From Bacillota bacterium (GTDB taxonomy: Bacteria; Bacillota; Clostridia; Ch29), in the NCBI GenBank assembly GCA_013540605.1, contig JABVCK010000028.1, positions 1 to 64,000 on the forward strand: a stretch of 64,000 nucleotides of DNA, in the 5' to 3' direction. Under the pieces are notes generated by a model that did not search any database, had not been told where the DNA came from, and saw nothing but the letters and a program-made list of their open reading frames with translations. The translations under genes and the position numbers were made by a program. Below, in pieces: positions 53,350-63,356 of the stretch (position 1 is its first letter; each line of letters opens with the position of its first letter).

Positions 53350-55318
53350 TTATTTTACTATTTCCACGCTCCTTGTTTCCGGCAGCCAGTTGACCGAAGC
53401 CCCTAAGGCCTCGGAGATGTAGCGCACCGGTACCATGGTGCGGCCTTCCACTATCCGGGCCGGCACATCCAGGCCTGCGGCTTCATCCCTCTGGCCGATG
53501 ACCAGGTTCAGCACTTTTTCGCCCAGGGTTATGCGAACCGTTGATGTCTTTCCGTTCCATTCCACATCGGCGCCCATGCTTTCTGCAACAAACCTCGCAG
53601 GCACCATGGTGCGGTCGTCTATGATGGACGGAGGCACATCCAGGGATAAAGGCTTGCCGTTAACCCTGGATTCCATACTGCCTATGGTCAGGACTATGGC
53701 AAGACGCTGCCGCATCACGGTGTAGAGGCTGAATCTGTCGGTGTAGAAGGTGAAGGTCTTGGTATCCGGATCGTAACTGCCGCCCAGCGAAACCGGCACG
53801 ACATTGCCCTGCTCGTCCTTTTCCAGCCTTATGCCTGTGAGCTGGCCTATCTGCTCATCGGTCAACTCACCCAGGTGGGACAGGTCGATGGTCACCGCCA
53901 CCGGCTTGCCGAGCTCCTCTATTTTTTCTATGTTGCCGTCTCCGGCTTTAACCAGGGCGGTGAGGCCGAATATCCTGCCGCCTATTTCGAAGAGACCGCT
54001 GCTCTGTCCCGGCGGGGTCTCCGCCAAAATGCGCTGCTTTTCGCTCCCGGTGACTTCCCTGGCCCCGACTACAACGGCAGCACCGCTGCCCGCGCCGGTG
54101 ACCTGCTCCACATCCAGCGACCGGTGGTCGAATTCCAGCCTTACGACGGTGTTCTCCACGGTGAAGGGCTCTTTGTGCTGGGCCAGCCGTCCGATAACGG
54201 CGGGGGATATTTCGGCGGAGCTTTTGCCGCCCGAGAGGGACAGCAGGGCCTTGCCCGTGTAGATGAGGGCTTTGTCCAGCAGCTTATCCCCGCCGGTCTC
54301 CGCCACGTCGGTGATGATGGATTTTTTCGGGATAGTGGTTCTGCTGCTGCCGCTGCTGGATGAATTGGTGGTGACGCTACATTCGCCGGACCAGTCGGAC
54401 TCGTTGCCTGCCTCGTCTACTGCCATGGCTCTGAAGACGTAGGTGGCGGATGAGGCCAGGCCGGTCTTGGTAAAGGAGTTAGTGGTTGGAGTACCGACCT
54501 GCGTCCATTCGCCGCTCCCGTGTTTCATCTGCACCATGTAGTAGGTTTGGCTGTACTCCAGCGGTGCTGACGGTGTGATGGTAATTACCTTCTTGTCACC
54601 ATCAATATCGGCAGTGAAGCCGACACCATCACCATTGACGTCATCCTTCCTTAACGTCACCAGTGAAGCAAGATCATTGCCGGTGATTGTGGAACCATCA
54701 GTCTTGTAGACGGACTCGTCAAAGCTGATGACAGGCTCAACGTTCACCGAAACACCCGTCGTCTCATCTTCAGGGTCAAAGGTTGCCACGGGTCTGGCCT
54801 TGTCGATGTCGAATGTTTGTTCAAATGATACCTTGCCGCATCCAGCTGGTCCGCACTGTGATGATGAAGGGGTCGCCCGGTTCTCCCGATCCGTCGGAAA
54901 ACACGGCATTGACTACTGGTCGATCCTCAAAGGTCTCCAGTGCACCGGTATCAACTGCAATCACATCGCCCTCCGTGTAGCTGACGGTGACCGAATCGCC
55001 GTACTCAATAGGTCCCCCATCAATGGTGAGTATGATCCTTTTATCATTGGTATCCAGGGCGGCCCCGCTGAAGTATACCGCTTCCGTTACCGTGGAAGCT
55101 GTAAACTGCCCATGCTTGCCATCCGGGTTAGCCATCGCCTTGTCAAAGATAAGGATGATCGCTGTCCCGTCCCCGTTGGTGGCTGCCCGCACCAGCACCG
55201 GCGGGTCGGCGGCTAAAGCAGGCACGGCAAATGCGATGCACAGAACCGCAACAACCGCCAGAACGGCCAGATGCCTCCACCTCGCAGAATAAATATTAAT
55301 GTTTCGCAAAACCCTCAC
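53350..55318 (-). pseudogene. Exported multi-domain stalk protein, frameshifted
   Basis: Two overlapping frames together give one secreted protein. The first (55318 or 55309 down to 54821) has a signal peptide (HLAVLAVVAVLCIAFAVPALA) and a SwmB-like repeat (ALDTNDKRIILTIDGGPIEY). The second (from about 54850 to 53350) has a Big_5-like Ig domain, an FN3-like segment (NESDWSGECSVT), a region without a family match that I recognise, and two stalk hairpin units (PPSIIDDRTMVPARFVAESM, DVPARIVEGRTMVPVRYIS). The frame changes in about 54821-54860. It could be a real mutation or a sequencing error. The first-frame start is GTG or TTG behind GAGGAG. Confidence 0.75.
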
Positions 55319-55510
55319 TCCTCTTTTTAAAGGTATATTTATTATTAATGCAACTAATGCAGCGCGCACCGGATGCGGCTGCGGTATAAGCAATTATTCT
55401 TAATTATAAACAACCCGCTACCACCAAAAGTAACACCAAAACTGAATTTTTTGAAAAAAATGGCGTAAAACAAAAAACAGGAGGTGGTATCCTCCTGCGC
55501 AGCTTAATCT

Positions 55511-55827
55511 TTATTTTATTATTTTATCCGCATTTCTGCCGCTATATATTACCCTTCTAGCTTCCATTACATCGTCAATAACTACGTAGTAGACAGTAAA
55601 ATTATCTACATAAATCCGATAATAGGGATTCTTTCTTTTTCTATTTGACTGAAACGGCTCAAAAGCTAACGGGCAATTCAATCTTTCTTCTATTGCGTTT
55701 TCTATTTTTTTACCAGATTCATTGCACTGTCCGGATTACGCAGCTTAAATACTATATAATCAACAATCTCATTTAAATCTTCTTCAAATCTGGGAGTGTA
55801 TCTTAAGCTAAAATTACCGCCCAGCAT
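55511..55827 (-). pseudogene. ParE/RelE-type toxin gene with a one-base homopolymer frameshift
   Basis: Reads MLGGNFSLRYTPRFEEDLNE, then IVDYIVFKLRNPDSAMNLV and stops at a run of seven A. With one more A the frame continues as KKIENAIEERLNCPLAFEPF and YRIYVDNFTVYYVVIDDV, ending RVIYSGRNADKIIK at 55511. These are typical of ParE/RelE toxins (about 105 residues). The single missing base may be a true inactivation, phase variation in the A run, or a sequencing error. The start overlaps the end of the antitoxin remnant by 14 bases. Confidence 0.75.
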
Positions 55828-55966
55828 CAACCCTTGCCCTCACTCTAGAGAAGACTTCATCATGCGTATATCTTACATCGGTTGAATCCGCCTCTCTATC
55901 AGCTTCATCAAGTTTAAGCTCTATACCGTCCGTTAGTTCCGCATATTTTTCAATACTTAATCTCCC
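55814..55966 (-). pseudogene. Antitoxin remnant lacking its 5' end
   Basis: In-frame codons read IEKYAELTDGIELKLDEADR and then TRYTHDEVFSRVRARV-like sequence (exactly VRYTHDEVFSRVRARVDAGR) up to a stop at 55814. The C-terminal part is like RelB/ParD-type antitoxins that precede ParE/RelE toxins. No start codon is found upstream; the frame runs into the end of the regulator remnant at 55957-55970, so the promoter and first codons are missing. Confidence 0.6.
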
Positions 55967-57755
55967 ATGAAAAAGCAGACCGCTGTCAGGTAGCGTTCAA
56001 ACCACGCTTTAACCCGCAAGTCGCCGCAGACGGAGCATTTCTCGATCATGGCGCGGGTAAGCTCCAGGGCGGCGTTCAATTGGGAGGTCAGAGTGAGGTT
56101 GTAGATTTTTTCGATGACAACTGCATACAATGTCGCCATGGGCTGACCTTCCAGCAAAGGCAGCAGGATGCCAAGGCAGCGGCTGCTTTCCTCGAAGGAC
56201 ACGTTGTTACGCAGTACCCTGGCCTTGTGGGTCATGGCATACAGGTAAACGGCCCGCTCCTCGCTGCGTATCTGGTCTGCGGCGGCGCTTAGGTCTCTGT
56301 CCGCCTCGAAGAAATTGCCCCGGCTGGACAGGTACATGCCCCTGGCCAGCAGGACACGGGGGGTCAGCTCTGTATGGTGAGCCTCCAGACAGTCGAAGTA
56401 TTCCTTAAGGCGCCGGTATCTGCCGCCGGCAAAGGGCCTTCCCAGGGCGGCACTGATACAGTCATGGATAAATTTTGCATCATCGGCAAGCAGTGCGTAA
56501 TCGGCAGCGTGCTCGTAATCTCCCCTGTCAAAATGCCAGGCCATAGCCCTGCGCACCGTTTCCAGGCCGCTGCCGTCGTCATTCTGCTGCAAAAAGTCAC
56601 GTAACAGTTCGTGGTAACGGTAGGTAGAGCCAGAAATGCACAGAGTGAAGATATTTCGGCTGACCAGTTCCTCCAGGATGTCCCGTGAGTTCCCGATACC
56701 CAGGAGGCTGTCGCACATGCGGACCTCCAGATTGGGCAGCAGGGAGGTGCATAGCAAGAAACGCCGTATTTCCGGAGATAGTCTCCCGAAGATTTCATCC
56801 ATTAAATAGCGGTGGATGTCCCTGTCGGCGCGGATCTTTGATATGGAGAGATCCGGATTGCCCTCCGCAGCCATGCGGTAGGACTGCATGGCCAGAACCC
56901 AGCCCTCGGTGGCCGTATAAGCGGCTTCATCGAAAAATCCCCAGAATTCTTCCGCTTCCTCCCGGTTGAAGCACAAATCCGTCCTGGTCAGCTCGGAGAC
57001 TCGGCCTTCCAGCTTGATTCTCATCAGCCCGCTCCACAGCTCATGGCGGCTTGCCATGATGAGGGCGAGGTTTGGCGGGCAACCCCTTACCCATTCGCTC
57101 AGCAGCCCTGTCACCGCCTGGCCGGAGAGCAGATGCACATCGTCCAGGATGATGGTCAGCTTCCGGGAGCCGAAGGCCCGAAGCAAGGCGGACAGTACCA
57201 TTGGTAAAAATAAGTCTTATTCTGCAAAGGGGATATAATCGGTGGCGTGGAAGTCAAATTGCGTCAGCTTCTCCCTGGCAGCCTTTTCCAGGTGCCGGAG
57301 GAAGGTGAAAACATCACCGTCTTTTTTCTCCAGTGAGAGCCACTATACGTCGCTGCGCCCATAAGAATACTGGAGCAGCAGGGTGGTTTTGCCGTAGCCC
57401 GCATCGGCGTGTATGTAGGTAAGCTTTGCTCCCTGTGGGGCGATTTTGTCAAGCAGGCGCGGACGGAGGACCCATGGTCGGGCGGCACCGGGATGAAAGA
57501 AGGGATCCCCTTCGTTTCCGGCTGCGGCATTGAGTCTGCTGCTTCGGCCGCGGCTGTCAACGACTGTCGGCCGCTTTTAATATATATGCCTGTCTTAATT
57601 CTTGCATCCTTTGGTTTTTCTGCCTCCGCGGGGATCAACCATATACCGCCGTGGCGCTCTGCCCCCTCGATTCTGCCCTGTCCGCAGAGAAGATGCACAC
57701 GGCGCTGCGATATCCCCCACTTTTCGGCAGCTTCCTTCGGCGTGATATACTTCAT
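55957..57755 (-). pseudogene. Decayed MalT/LuxR-type ATP-dependent regulator
   Basis: The 5' part (57755 downward) encodes a small HTH (YITPKEAAEKWGISQRRVHL) joined by a linker to a STAND-type ATPase, but the ATPase continues in another frame: LLDKIAPQGAKLTYIHADAG followed by the Walker A YGKTTLLLQYS. Stops occur after GRSDV (about 57345) and after DYIPFAE (about 57220). The following open part (57201-55957) has a Walker B LTIILDDVHLLSG and the helical arm of MalT-like proteins (YRYHELLRDFLQQ). The usual C-terminal LuxR DNA-binding domain is missing; the frame ends where the antitoxin remnant begins. Confidence 0.8.
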
Positions 57756-57817
57756 CGTGCATACCCCACAATTTCTCAGTTTGTTAGCCAGATTACATAC
57801 GAAAAATGGAATAATAT

Positions 57818-58978
57818 TTATCTGTCGTTGTAGGCTTTTTTGAACAGCGCAAGGTAACCGGCCCTGTCAATCGGTCTGGGATTGCTCCCGGTCGACAGGT
57901 TTCTTTCGGACATTTCCGAAAGGATTTCAAAATCTTCTTCCTTCACGCCCAGGCTGTCAAATCCCGGCAGCCCGATATCCCTGGATATACTCTTCACAGC
58001 CTCTATGCAGAGAACAGCAGCCTTCCTGTCATCCCTTTCCTCTATGCCCATTGCCCTCGCTATCCTCGCATACTTATATTCAGCGTCGGGAAGATTGTAC
58101 TCCATCACATAGGGCAGCAGTATAGCATTGCAAAGCCCGTGGGGCGCATCGTACATGCCGCCTAACGCCTCGGCCATGCAATGCACCGATGCAACGTCGG
58201 AGTGGCTGAAGGATAGTCCTGCCAGCAAGCTGCCCAGCATCATACCGGACCTTGCCTCCAGGCTTCTCCCGTTTGCAACCGCTTCTCTGATATTCTTCGA
58301 AATAAGCTCCACAGCATACAGCCCCAGTGCCTCTGCTATGGGTTCTGTTACGGTTGCCGTGTATCCTTCAATGGCATGGGTCAGGGCGTCCACGCCGGTT
58401 GAAGCGGTTACCGCCGGCGGAACCGGCAGCGTTAGTTCGGGGTCCACCAACGCCGTCTTTGCTGCTATGGCAGGGCTTTTAATCGTGAACTTGAAGTTTT
58501 CCTTTGTATCGGTTATGACGGATGAGAAGGTGACCTCACTGCCCGTCCCGGCTGTAGTAGGTATGGCTATCAAGGGAAGGCACTCCCCCCTAATTGTACC
58601 CCTACCTCTGTAATCTCCTGCCTTGCCGCCCTGCTTGGCAAGCACGCATACGGCCTTAGCTGCGTCTATAGGGCTTCCACCTCCGACCGCGACCAAACAG
58701 TCTACACCCGATACCCTTGCCTCTTCCGCGGCTTCTTCCACGTTGTAATCCTTCGGATTCGGTTCCACACCATCATATACGACGTAGTCGAAGCCTGATG
58801 CCCTCAGCAGCCCCGACACCCTGTCGCACAGACCTGCTCTGACTATCCCCCTGTCGGTAACAACCATCACTCTGCTGACTCCCAGTGCCCTGAGTTCATC
58901 GCCCAGATGTTTTACAGCCCCTACCCCGTACTTTATACGGGAAGGGAGAATAAATTCAAAACCATCCAATACTCCCAT
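57818..58978 (-). CDS. Iron-containing (group III) alcohol dehydrogenase
   Basis: An NAD(P)-dependent Fe-ADH of about 386 residues. The nucleotide site is VAVGGGSPIDAAKAVC; metal-binding residues are in THAIEGYTATVTEPIAEALG (Asp is earlier, in GVDALTHAIE), SHSDVASVHCMAEALGGM and YDAPHGLCNAILLPYVMEYN (His). SVITDTKENFKF and PTTAGTGSEVTFSS are also family-typical. The start is the ATG at 58978, six to seven bases from GAGGAGG; the ATG two codons earlier lies too close. It follows the pseudogene region and has no clear operon partner. Likely an aldehyde or alcohol reductase. Confidence 0.93.
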   Translation of the reverse strand: MGVLDGFEFILPSRIKYGVGAVKHLGDELRALGVSRVMVVTDRGIVRAGLCDRVSGLLRASGFDYVVYDGVEPNPKDYNVEEAAEEARVSGVDCLVAVGGGSPIDAAKAVCVLAKQGGKAGDYRGRGTIRGECLPLIAIPTTAGTGSEVTFSSVITDTKENFKFTIKSPAIAAKTALVDPELTLPVPPAVTASTGVDALTHAIEGYTATVTEPIAEALGLYAVELISKNIREAVANGRSLEARSGMMLGSLLAGLSFSHSDVASVHCMAEALGGMYDAPHGLCNAILLPYVMEYNLPDAEYKYARIARAMGIEERDDRKAAVLCIEAVKSISRDIGLPGFDSLGVKEEDFEILSEMSERNLSTGSNPRPIDRAGYLALFKKAYNDR

Positions 58979-59103
58979 AATCATCCCTCCTCTTTGATTA
59001 TTTCTACACTAACTTAGGATTCCCCTTTATGATGCTATTATAAAAAATATACTGGAGCGGCACGTCAAGATACCTGCTAAGGGTACCGTTCATGCCAAAA
59101 ATA

Positions 59104-59130
59104 TAGGGCCTGCAGCTGCTGCAGGCCCCT
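59104..59130 (-). terminator. Terminator after the M28 peptidase gene
   Basis: GGGCCTGCAG and CTGCAGGCCC form a perfect 10-bp stem around CTG. The minus strand continues TATATTTTTGG, giving the U tract. It lies 12-38 bases after the peptidase stop codon. Confidence 0.85.
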
Positions 59131-59141
59131 TCGTCGGCCAA

Positions 59142-60515
59142 TTATTTCATATATACCTTTTCGCCCTTGACCACAGAATGAAGTTTGGCAGCTTTGGCCT
59201 TCAATCCTTTAGGAGACTTGGGCATGGGTGTTTTTGCTATCTGATACAGCACACTGGCTACCAAAGTCCCGGTATTGTACATGTCTTCCTCCTGAATTTT
59301 ATCAATGCTGTCTTCATCGGTATGGTAATAGGGATCGGGCCGATAGCTCAAGAAAGTAGTCGGTATCCCGAACCATTCGAAATTTGCATGGTCACTTCTA
59401 TCGCTGTAATCCGTATCGTACTGCAATCCCAGAATTTGGGCTGAAGCGATGAACTGCTCCTGCAGCCATGTGGGAGTTTCCTCGTATGCCATGTAGAACA
59501 CCAGGGTATCCCCGACACCCACCATATCCAGGTTGATCATGGCAACTATGTCTTCAATCTCTCCGTTCTCTTCCAGTTCAAGCACGTACTCTTCCGAGCC
59601 CACCAGCCCTGTCTCCTCGGCGCCGAACGCAATAAACTTGACATCATAGGCAAGCTTTTTGTCGGCCATGAGCCTGGCCACTTCCATTATGGTGGCGGTT
59701 CCCGAAGCGTTATCGTTTGCACCGGGTGTGTCGACGCTGTCGTAATGGGCTCCCAGCACAATAGTCTGCGTGTTTCTGCCTTTACCCCTGTCAGCAAGTT
59801 TTGTTGCAATTACGTTCTGGGAATAGCTTTCTTCTATAATGGTCTGGATGTTCATGTTGACCTTGACCGTATTACCTTCTTCGAGCAGTCCGACAAGATT
59901 CTCGCCGTCTTCCTGCAGGATAGCTAAAGCAGGTATGTCGGTCGGGGTGCTCAATGTACCATTTATGATACCATCGGTATTGTTGAATATTATAGCCCCG
60001 ATAGCTCCGGCCGCAGCTGCATTCTGAACCTTTTGATAGAATGTAAATGCGCCCCTTCTTATTAAGGCTATTTTCCCTGTGAAATCCTTCCCGGCAAAAT
60101 CCTCCGGATACCCCAGTCCTGCATAAGCCAATTCTGCCGTTAAGCCGCCTTCCGGGGTCGACGGGGAGTACATGAAGGTTTTGGTCTCAAATTCCGCAAC
60201 CGAGGGTTCCAGCATGGTCAGCTCTGAACCCAGGTCCTTAAACAATATCATCGGGAAGGTTTGCCTTTCTACCTGCAGTCCCAGCTCCTCAAAGTAGTCT
60301 GCAATGTAATCCGCAGCCCTATGCTCTCCTTCGGTTCCGGCCTCCCGGGCATCGTCGGTGGCTGCCAGCACCTCTATATGCCCTATCGCGTCGTCTGCAG
60401 AATAGTCGCTGAATATGTCCTTGTGCACCGGTTCGGCATAAACCGTAGCCGAAACAAGCAGTGTAAGGGCAATGACCAGCATCAGAACCCTATTTTGTTT
60501 TAGAACTTTCATCAT
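59142..60515 (-). CDS. Secreted M28 family zinc aminopeptidase with PA domain
   Basis: A 457-residue exported metallopeptidase. Signal peptide: MMKVLKQNRVLMLVIALTLL, ending about VYA-EP. A PA (protease-associated) insert covers about residues 125-220 (FTGKIALIRRGAFTFYQK, AGAIGAIIFNNTDG). The M28 domain has all zinc and catalytic residues: LGAHYDSVDTPGANDNASG (His, Asp), AFGAEETGLVGS (Glu-Glu), MINLDMVG (Asp) and YYHTDEDSID (His). Start ATG follows GGAGGGG. It probably trims extracellular peptides. A terminator follows and there is no operon partner. Confidence 0.94.
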   Translation of the reverse strand: MMKVLKQNRVLMLVIALTLLVSATVYAEPVHKDIFSDYSADDAIGHIEVLAATDDAREAGTEGEHRAADYIADYFEELGLQVERQTFPMILFKDLGSELTMLEPSVAEFETKTFMYSPSTPEGGLTAELAYAGLGYPEDFAGKDFTGKIALIRRGAFTFYQKVQNAAAAGAIGAIIFNNTDGIINGTLSTPTDIPALAILQEDGENLVGLLEEGNTVKVNMNIQTIIEESYSQNVIATKLADRGKGRNTQTIVLGAHYDSVDTPGANDNASGTATIMEVARLMADKKLAYDVKFIAFGAEETGLVGSEEYVLELEENGEIEDIVAMINLDMVGVGDTLVFYMAYEETPTWLQEQFIASAQILGLQYDTDYSDRSDHANFEWFGIPTTFLSYRPDPYYHTDEDSIDKIQEEDMYNTGTLVASVLYQIAKTPMPKSPKGLKAKAAKLHSVVKGEKVYMK

Positions 60516-60807
60516 CAGATATCCCCTCCGTATAATTTTATTTGGTGTCCAAGTATACTTAAAATTATAAATGGACCGGAGAGGAAATTTTGTTAAAAGG
60601 CCTGACCGTCAATCATCTTTTTTCCTACAGATTACGCCTGAAGGATACCAATAACGCAATCCATTCTTTCAATGTGACAAGCCGGGGGAAAAAATCGTGT
60701 CAAAGTTTTCACTTTCATGGCACAACTTTATATTAATACATGTTTGTAAATATATATTTACCGCCCTTTCTACAATAACTCCAGAGAATAAGCAGCTTAT
60801 TACAAAC
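60516..60807. other. Intergenic region, no gene seen
   Basis: The 343 bases between the M28 peptidase start and the cyclodeaminase stop are AT-rich and should hold the peptidase promoter. No open frame here has a good ribosome site or recognisable product. The only clear structure is the hairpin at 60808-60823. Confidence 0.5.
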
Positions 60808-60823
60808 GCCCCTTTAAAGGGGC
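60808..60823 (-). terminator. Terminator after the cyclodeaminase-family gene
   Basis: A 16-base perfect palindrome GCCCCTTTAAAGGGGC followed on the minus strand by GTTTGTAAT. It lies 36 bases after the stop of the gene at 60859. Confidence 0.65.
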
Positions 60824-60858
60824 AGTTTAACACCGTGCAGGTGGGATTTTTGCCCTCT

Positions 60859-61887
60859 TTACAGCGGAAGCTTAACTCCAAGGCCCATCTCCAGTGCACG
60901 GTCAAGTACCGCCCTGGCCATTACTACATCTTCCACCGCCATACCTATATTACTGGCAACTATCAACTCATCCTTGCGCTCACGTCCTGCCTTGATTCCC
61001 GCAACCACTTCTCCCGTCTCGGCGTAGATATTCTCCGGCATACCGTAGGGGTAGTACCCTGCCTCCTCAAAATGCCTATGCTGGCCTATATCATCAACGA
61101 TGAATTTGTCCGCTCTTCTCATGGTCTCAATCTCCCAGAAGGAATCCAGATCGCAGATCAGCAGTGTCTGGCCCTTCTGCAGCCATTCGTCCTTGACCTG
61201 GGGATCGGGTTTTTCAAGGATTACCGTAGCGGAGGCCAAGACTTCACAGCTTTTGACCACTTGTTCCACCGAACTGCCCTTGATGATTTCTGCGCCAATC
61301 TCCGGTTGGAGTTCTTCAATAAGGCTGTCCATCCTGCTTGGTGATATGTCGTATACGTATATCTTCTTAAGTTTTTTCATCTCATGGGGCATAAACCTTA
61401 CGTGCTCAACCCCCTGGACCCCACAGCCGAACATGCCGAAGGTCTCGGCGTCAGGGTTTGCCAGGTGCCTGGCGGATAATGCGGACACGGCCGGAGTCCT
61501 CTTGGCCGTTATCCATATTGCATCCATAATGGCTAATGGAAAGCCCGATTCCATGTCGTTGAATATCAGCAAACCGGAGGTCTGGGCAAGGTTAAACCTT
61601 GCCGGGTTCTGCGGAAAACACTCCACCCACTTCATCCCGCAGGCGTTCTGACCCGGTACCAGTGCCGGCATAGCATGGAAAAAGGTGTTCTTAAGAGGAT
61701 GTATTCCTATCTTTGCGGGCATCTCGGTCTCTTTTTTCCCGTGCGCCTCGAGGGCCGACCGGGTAATCGATATTATTTCCTTTGTATCCAGCCCTGTGCT
61801 CATACATTCTTCCTTGGTTAGATAAAGCACCTCTTTACCTATTGCCAGTTTCTTCCCTATTGTTTCCCTGTAAGCCAGACTGTCCAT
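60859..61887 (-). CDS. Ornithine cyclodeaminase/mu-crystallin family protein
   Basis: A 342-residue NAD(P)-dependent enzyme of the OCD/mu-crystallin family, which includes ornithine cyclodeaminase, alanine dehydrogenase and imine reductases. Family parts are MPAKIGIHPLKNTFFHAMPA, CGMKWVECFPQNP (substrate Lys region), GLLIFNDMESGFPLAIMDA, the Rossmann loop FGMFGCGVQGVEHV, and ELIVASNIGMAVEDVVMA. The ATG at 61887 follows AGGGGG at moderate spacing. Substrate cannot be decided. Stand-alone gene. Confidence 0.9.
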   Translation of the reverse strand: MDSLAYRETIGKKLAIGKEVLYLTKEECMSTGLDTKEIISITRSALEAHGKKETEMPAKIGIHPLKNTFFHAMPALVPGQNACGMKWVECFPQNPARFNLAQTSGLLIFNDMESGFPLAIMDAIWITAKRTPAVSALSARHLANPDAETFGMFGCGVQGVEHVRFMPHEMKKLKKIYVYDISPSRMDSLIEELQPEIGAEIIKGSSVEQVVKSCEVLASATVILEKPDPQVKDEWLQKGQTLLICDLDSFWEIETMRRADKFIVDDIGQHRHFEEAGYYPYGMPENIYAETGEVVAGIKAGRERKDELIVASNIGMAVEDVVMARAVLDRALEMGLGVKLPL

Positions 61888-61968
61888 CAATATACCCCCT
61901 TGTTATTGGATGATATATAGGTATTTCTATGTATAGTATAAAAACCCTTTAAGTATTTCTAAAAAAAT

Positions 61969-63356
61969 CTACAAAACATTTTCCGGCATCAATCCGTCAA
62001 ACTGGGCGTTATACAGGCGCGAGTATAAGCCTCCCTTTGCCAGCAATGCCTCATGGCTGCCCTTTTCCTCTATGCCCTTCTCGGACATCACTATGATTTC
62101 CCTGGCGTGCTGTATGGTGCTCAGCCTGTGGGCAATAACAAAGGTGGTCCTGTTTTTGGAAAGCCTCTCAAGGGAATCCTGTATAATCCTTTCACTCTCG
62201 TTGTCCAGCGACGAAGTTGCCTCGTCAAGTATCAGTATCGGCGGATTCTTCAGGAACACCCGGGCTATGGAGATCCTCTGCTTCTGCCCGCCCGAGAGCT
62301 TGACGCCCTTTTCCCCTACATTGGTGTCGTACCCGTTGGGCAGCTGCATTATAAAGTCATGGGCGTTTGCGTCCTTTGCCGCCTCGATTATCTCTTCATC
62401 GGATGCACCCGGCCTTCCATAGGCGATATTTTCCCTTACCGTTCCGGTAAACAGGAACACGTCCTGCTGCACTATGCCCACTTTTTCCCTCAAGGATTTC
62501 AGCCGGATATCCCGGACATCCATCCCGTCCACAAGTATAGCCCCTTCCTGCACATCATAGAACCTGGGTATAAGGCTGCACAGCGTTGACTTCCCCACGC
62601 CGGAGGGGCCTACAAGGGCAGATGCAATAACCAGCAGTATTGTGAAGTCCTCCGCAAAAATGGTCGCGGACATGAACGCTGCCAGGTACTTCAGCACGCC
62701 GGCATAGGATTCATAATAATAGTCGTTGTCCTTGTCGAATCTTTCTTTTTCATAACCTTCCCTGGTGAACGACTGTACAACCCTGATCCCCGCTATCGTA
62801 TTCTCAAGCCGGTGGTTTATTTCGGCTACTGCCCTGTTCACCCTTCTGAAACCGCTGAACATCCTGGCTCCGAATTTTATAGAAAACCAAAAAAGAACCG
62901 GGACGGGCAAAAAGGTTATCAATGCCAGTTTCAGATTGAGGGATACGAGGAAAATAAAAGAACCGCCTATCATCAGTACGGAAGAGAAAATATCTTCAGG
63001 CGCGTGGTTGGACATATCGTTAACCTTTGAAATATCGTTCGTCACCCTTGACATGATATCCCCGGTCTTCCGGTCGTCAAAAAACGCAAAGGAAAGCTTT
63101 TGTAGATGATAAAAAAACTCTCTTCTCATGTCCCGTTCCAGTTTCTGCGCCAAAATATGCCCGTAGTATGACTGCCCAAACCGGAAAACAGCTTTCAGCG
63201 CAAAAAGCAGGGAAAGGACAGCCGATACCAGCATAATACCCCGCAGGTCCCTTTGAGGGATTATGTCGTCTATCAATCTCTGCAAAATGACCGGCAGTAT
63301 CAGAGACAGCGCCGAAAAGGCCAAAACCGAAACGATATCAATGGCAAGCAGCTTCC
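61969..63356 (-). pseudogene. ABC exporter (MsbA/BmrA type) with internal deletion and missing 5' end
   Basis: The membrane domain is recognisable from RKLLAIDIV-type sequence near 63350 (AFSALSLILPVILQRLID, FFDDRKTGDIMSRVTNDISK, ENTIAGIRVVQSFTREGYEK). It jumps from ...TILLVIAS directly to ALVGPSGVGKSTLCSLIPRF, the Walker A of the ATPase. In normal exporters about 130 residues (last membrane helix, linker, first ATPase strands) lie between, so an in-frame deletion is indicated. The rest of the ATPase is intact (LSGGQKQRISIARVFL, ILILDEATSSLDNESE, VIAHRLSTIQHA). The first 15-20 codons are also missing at the junction with the plus-strand gene. It is unlikely to work. Confidence 0.85.
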
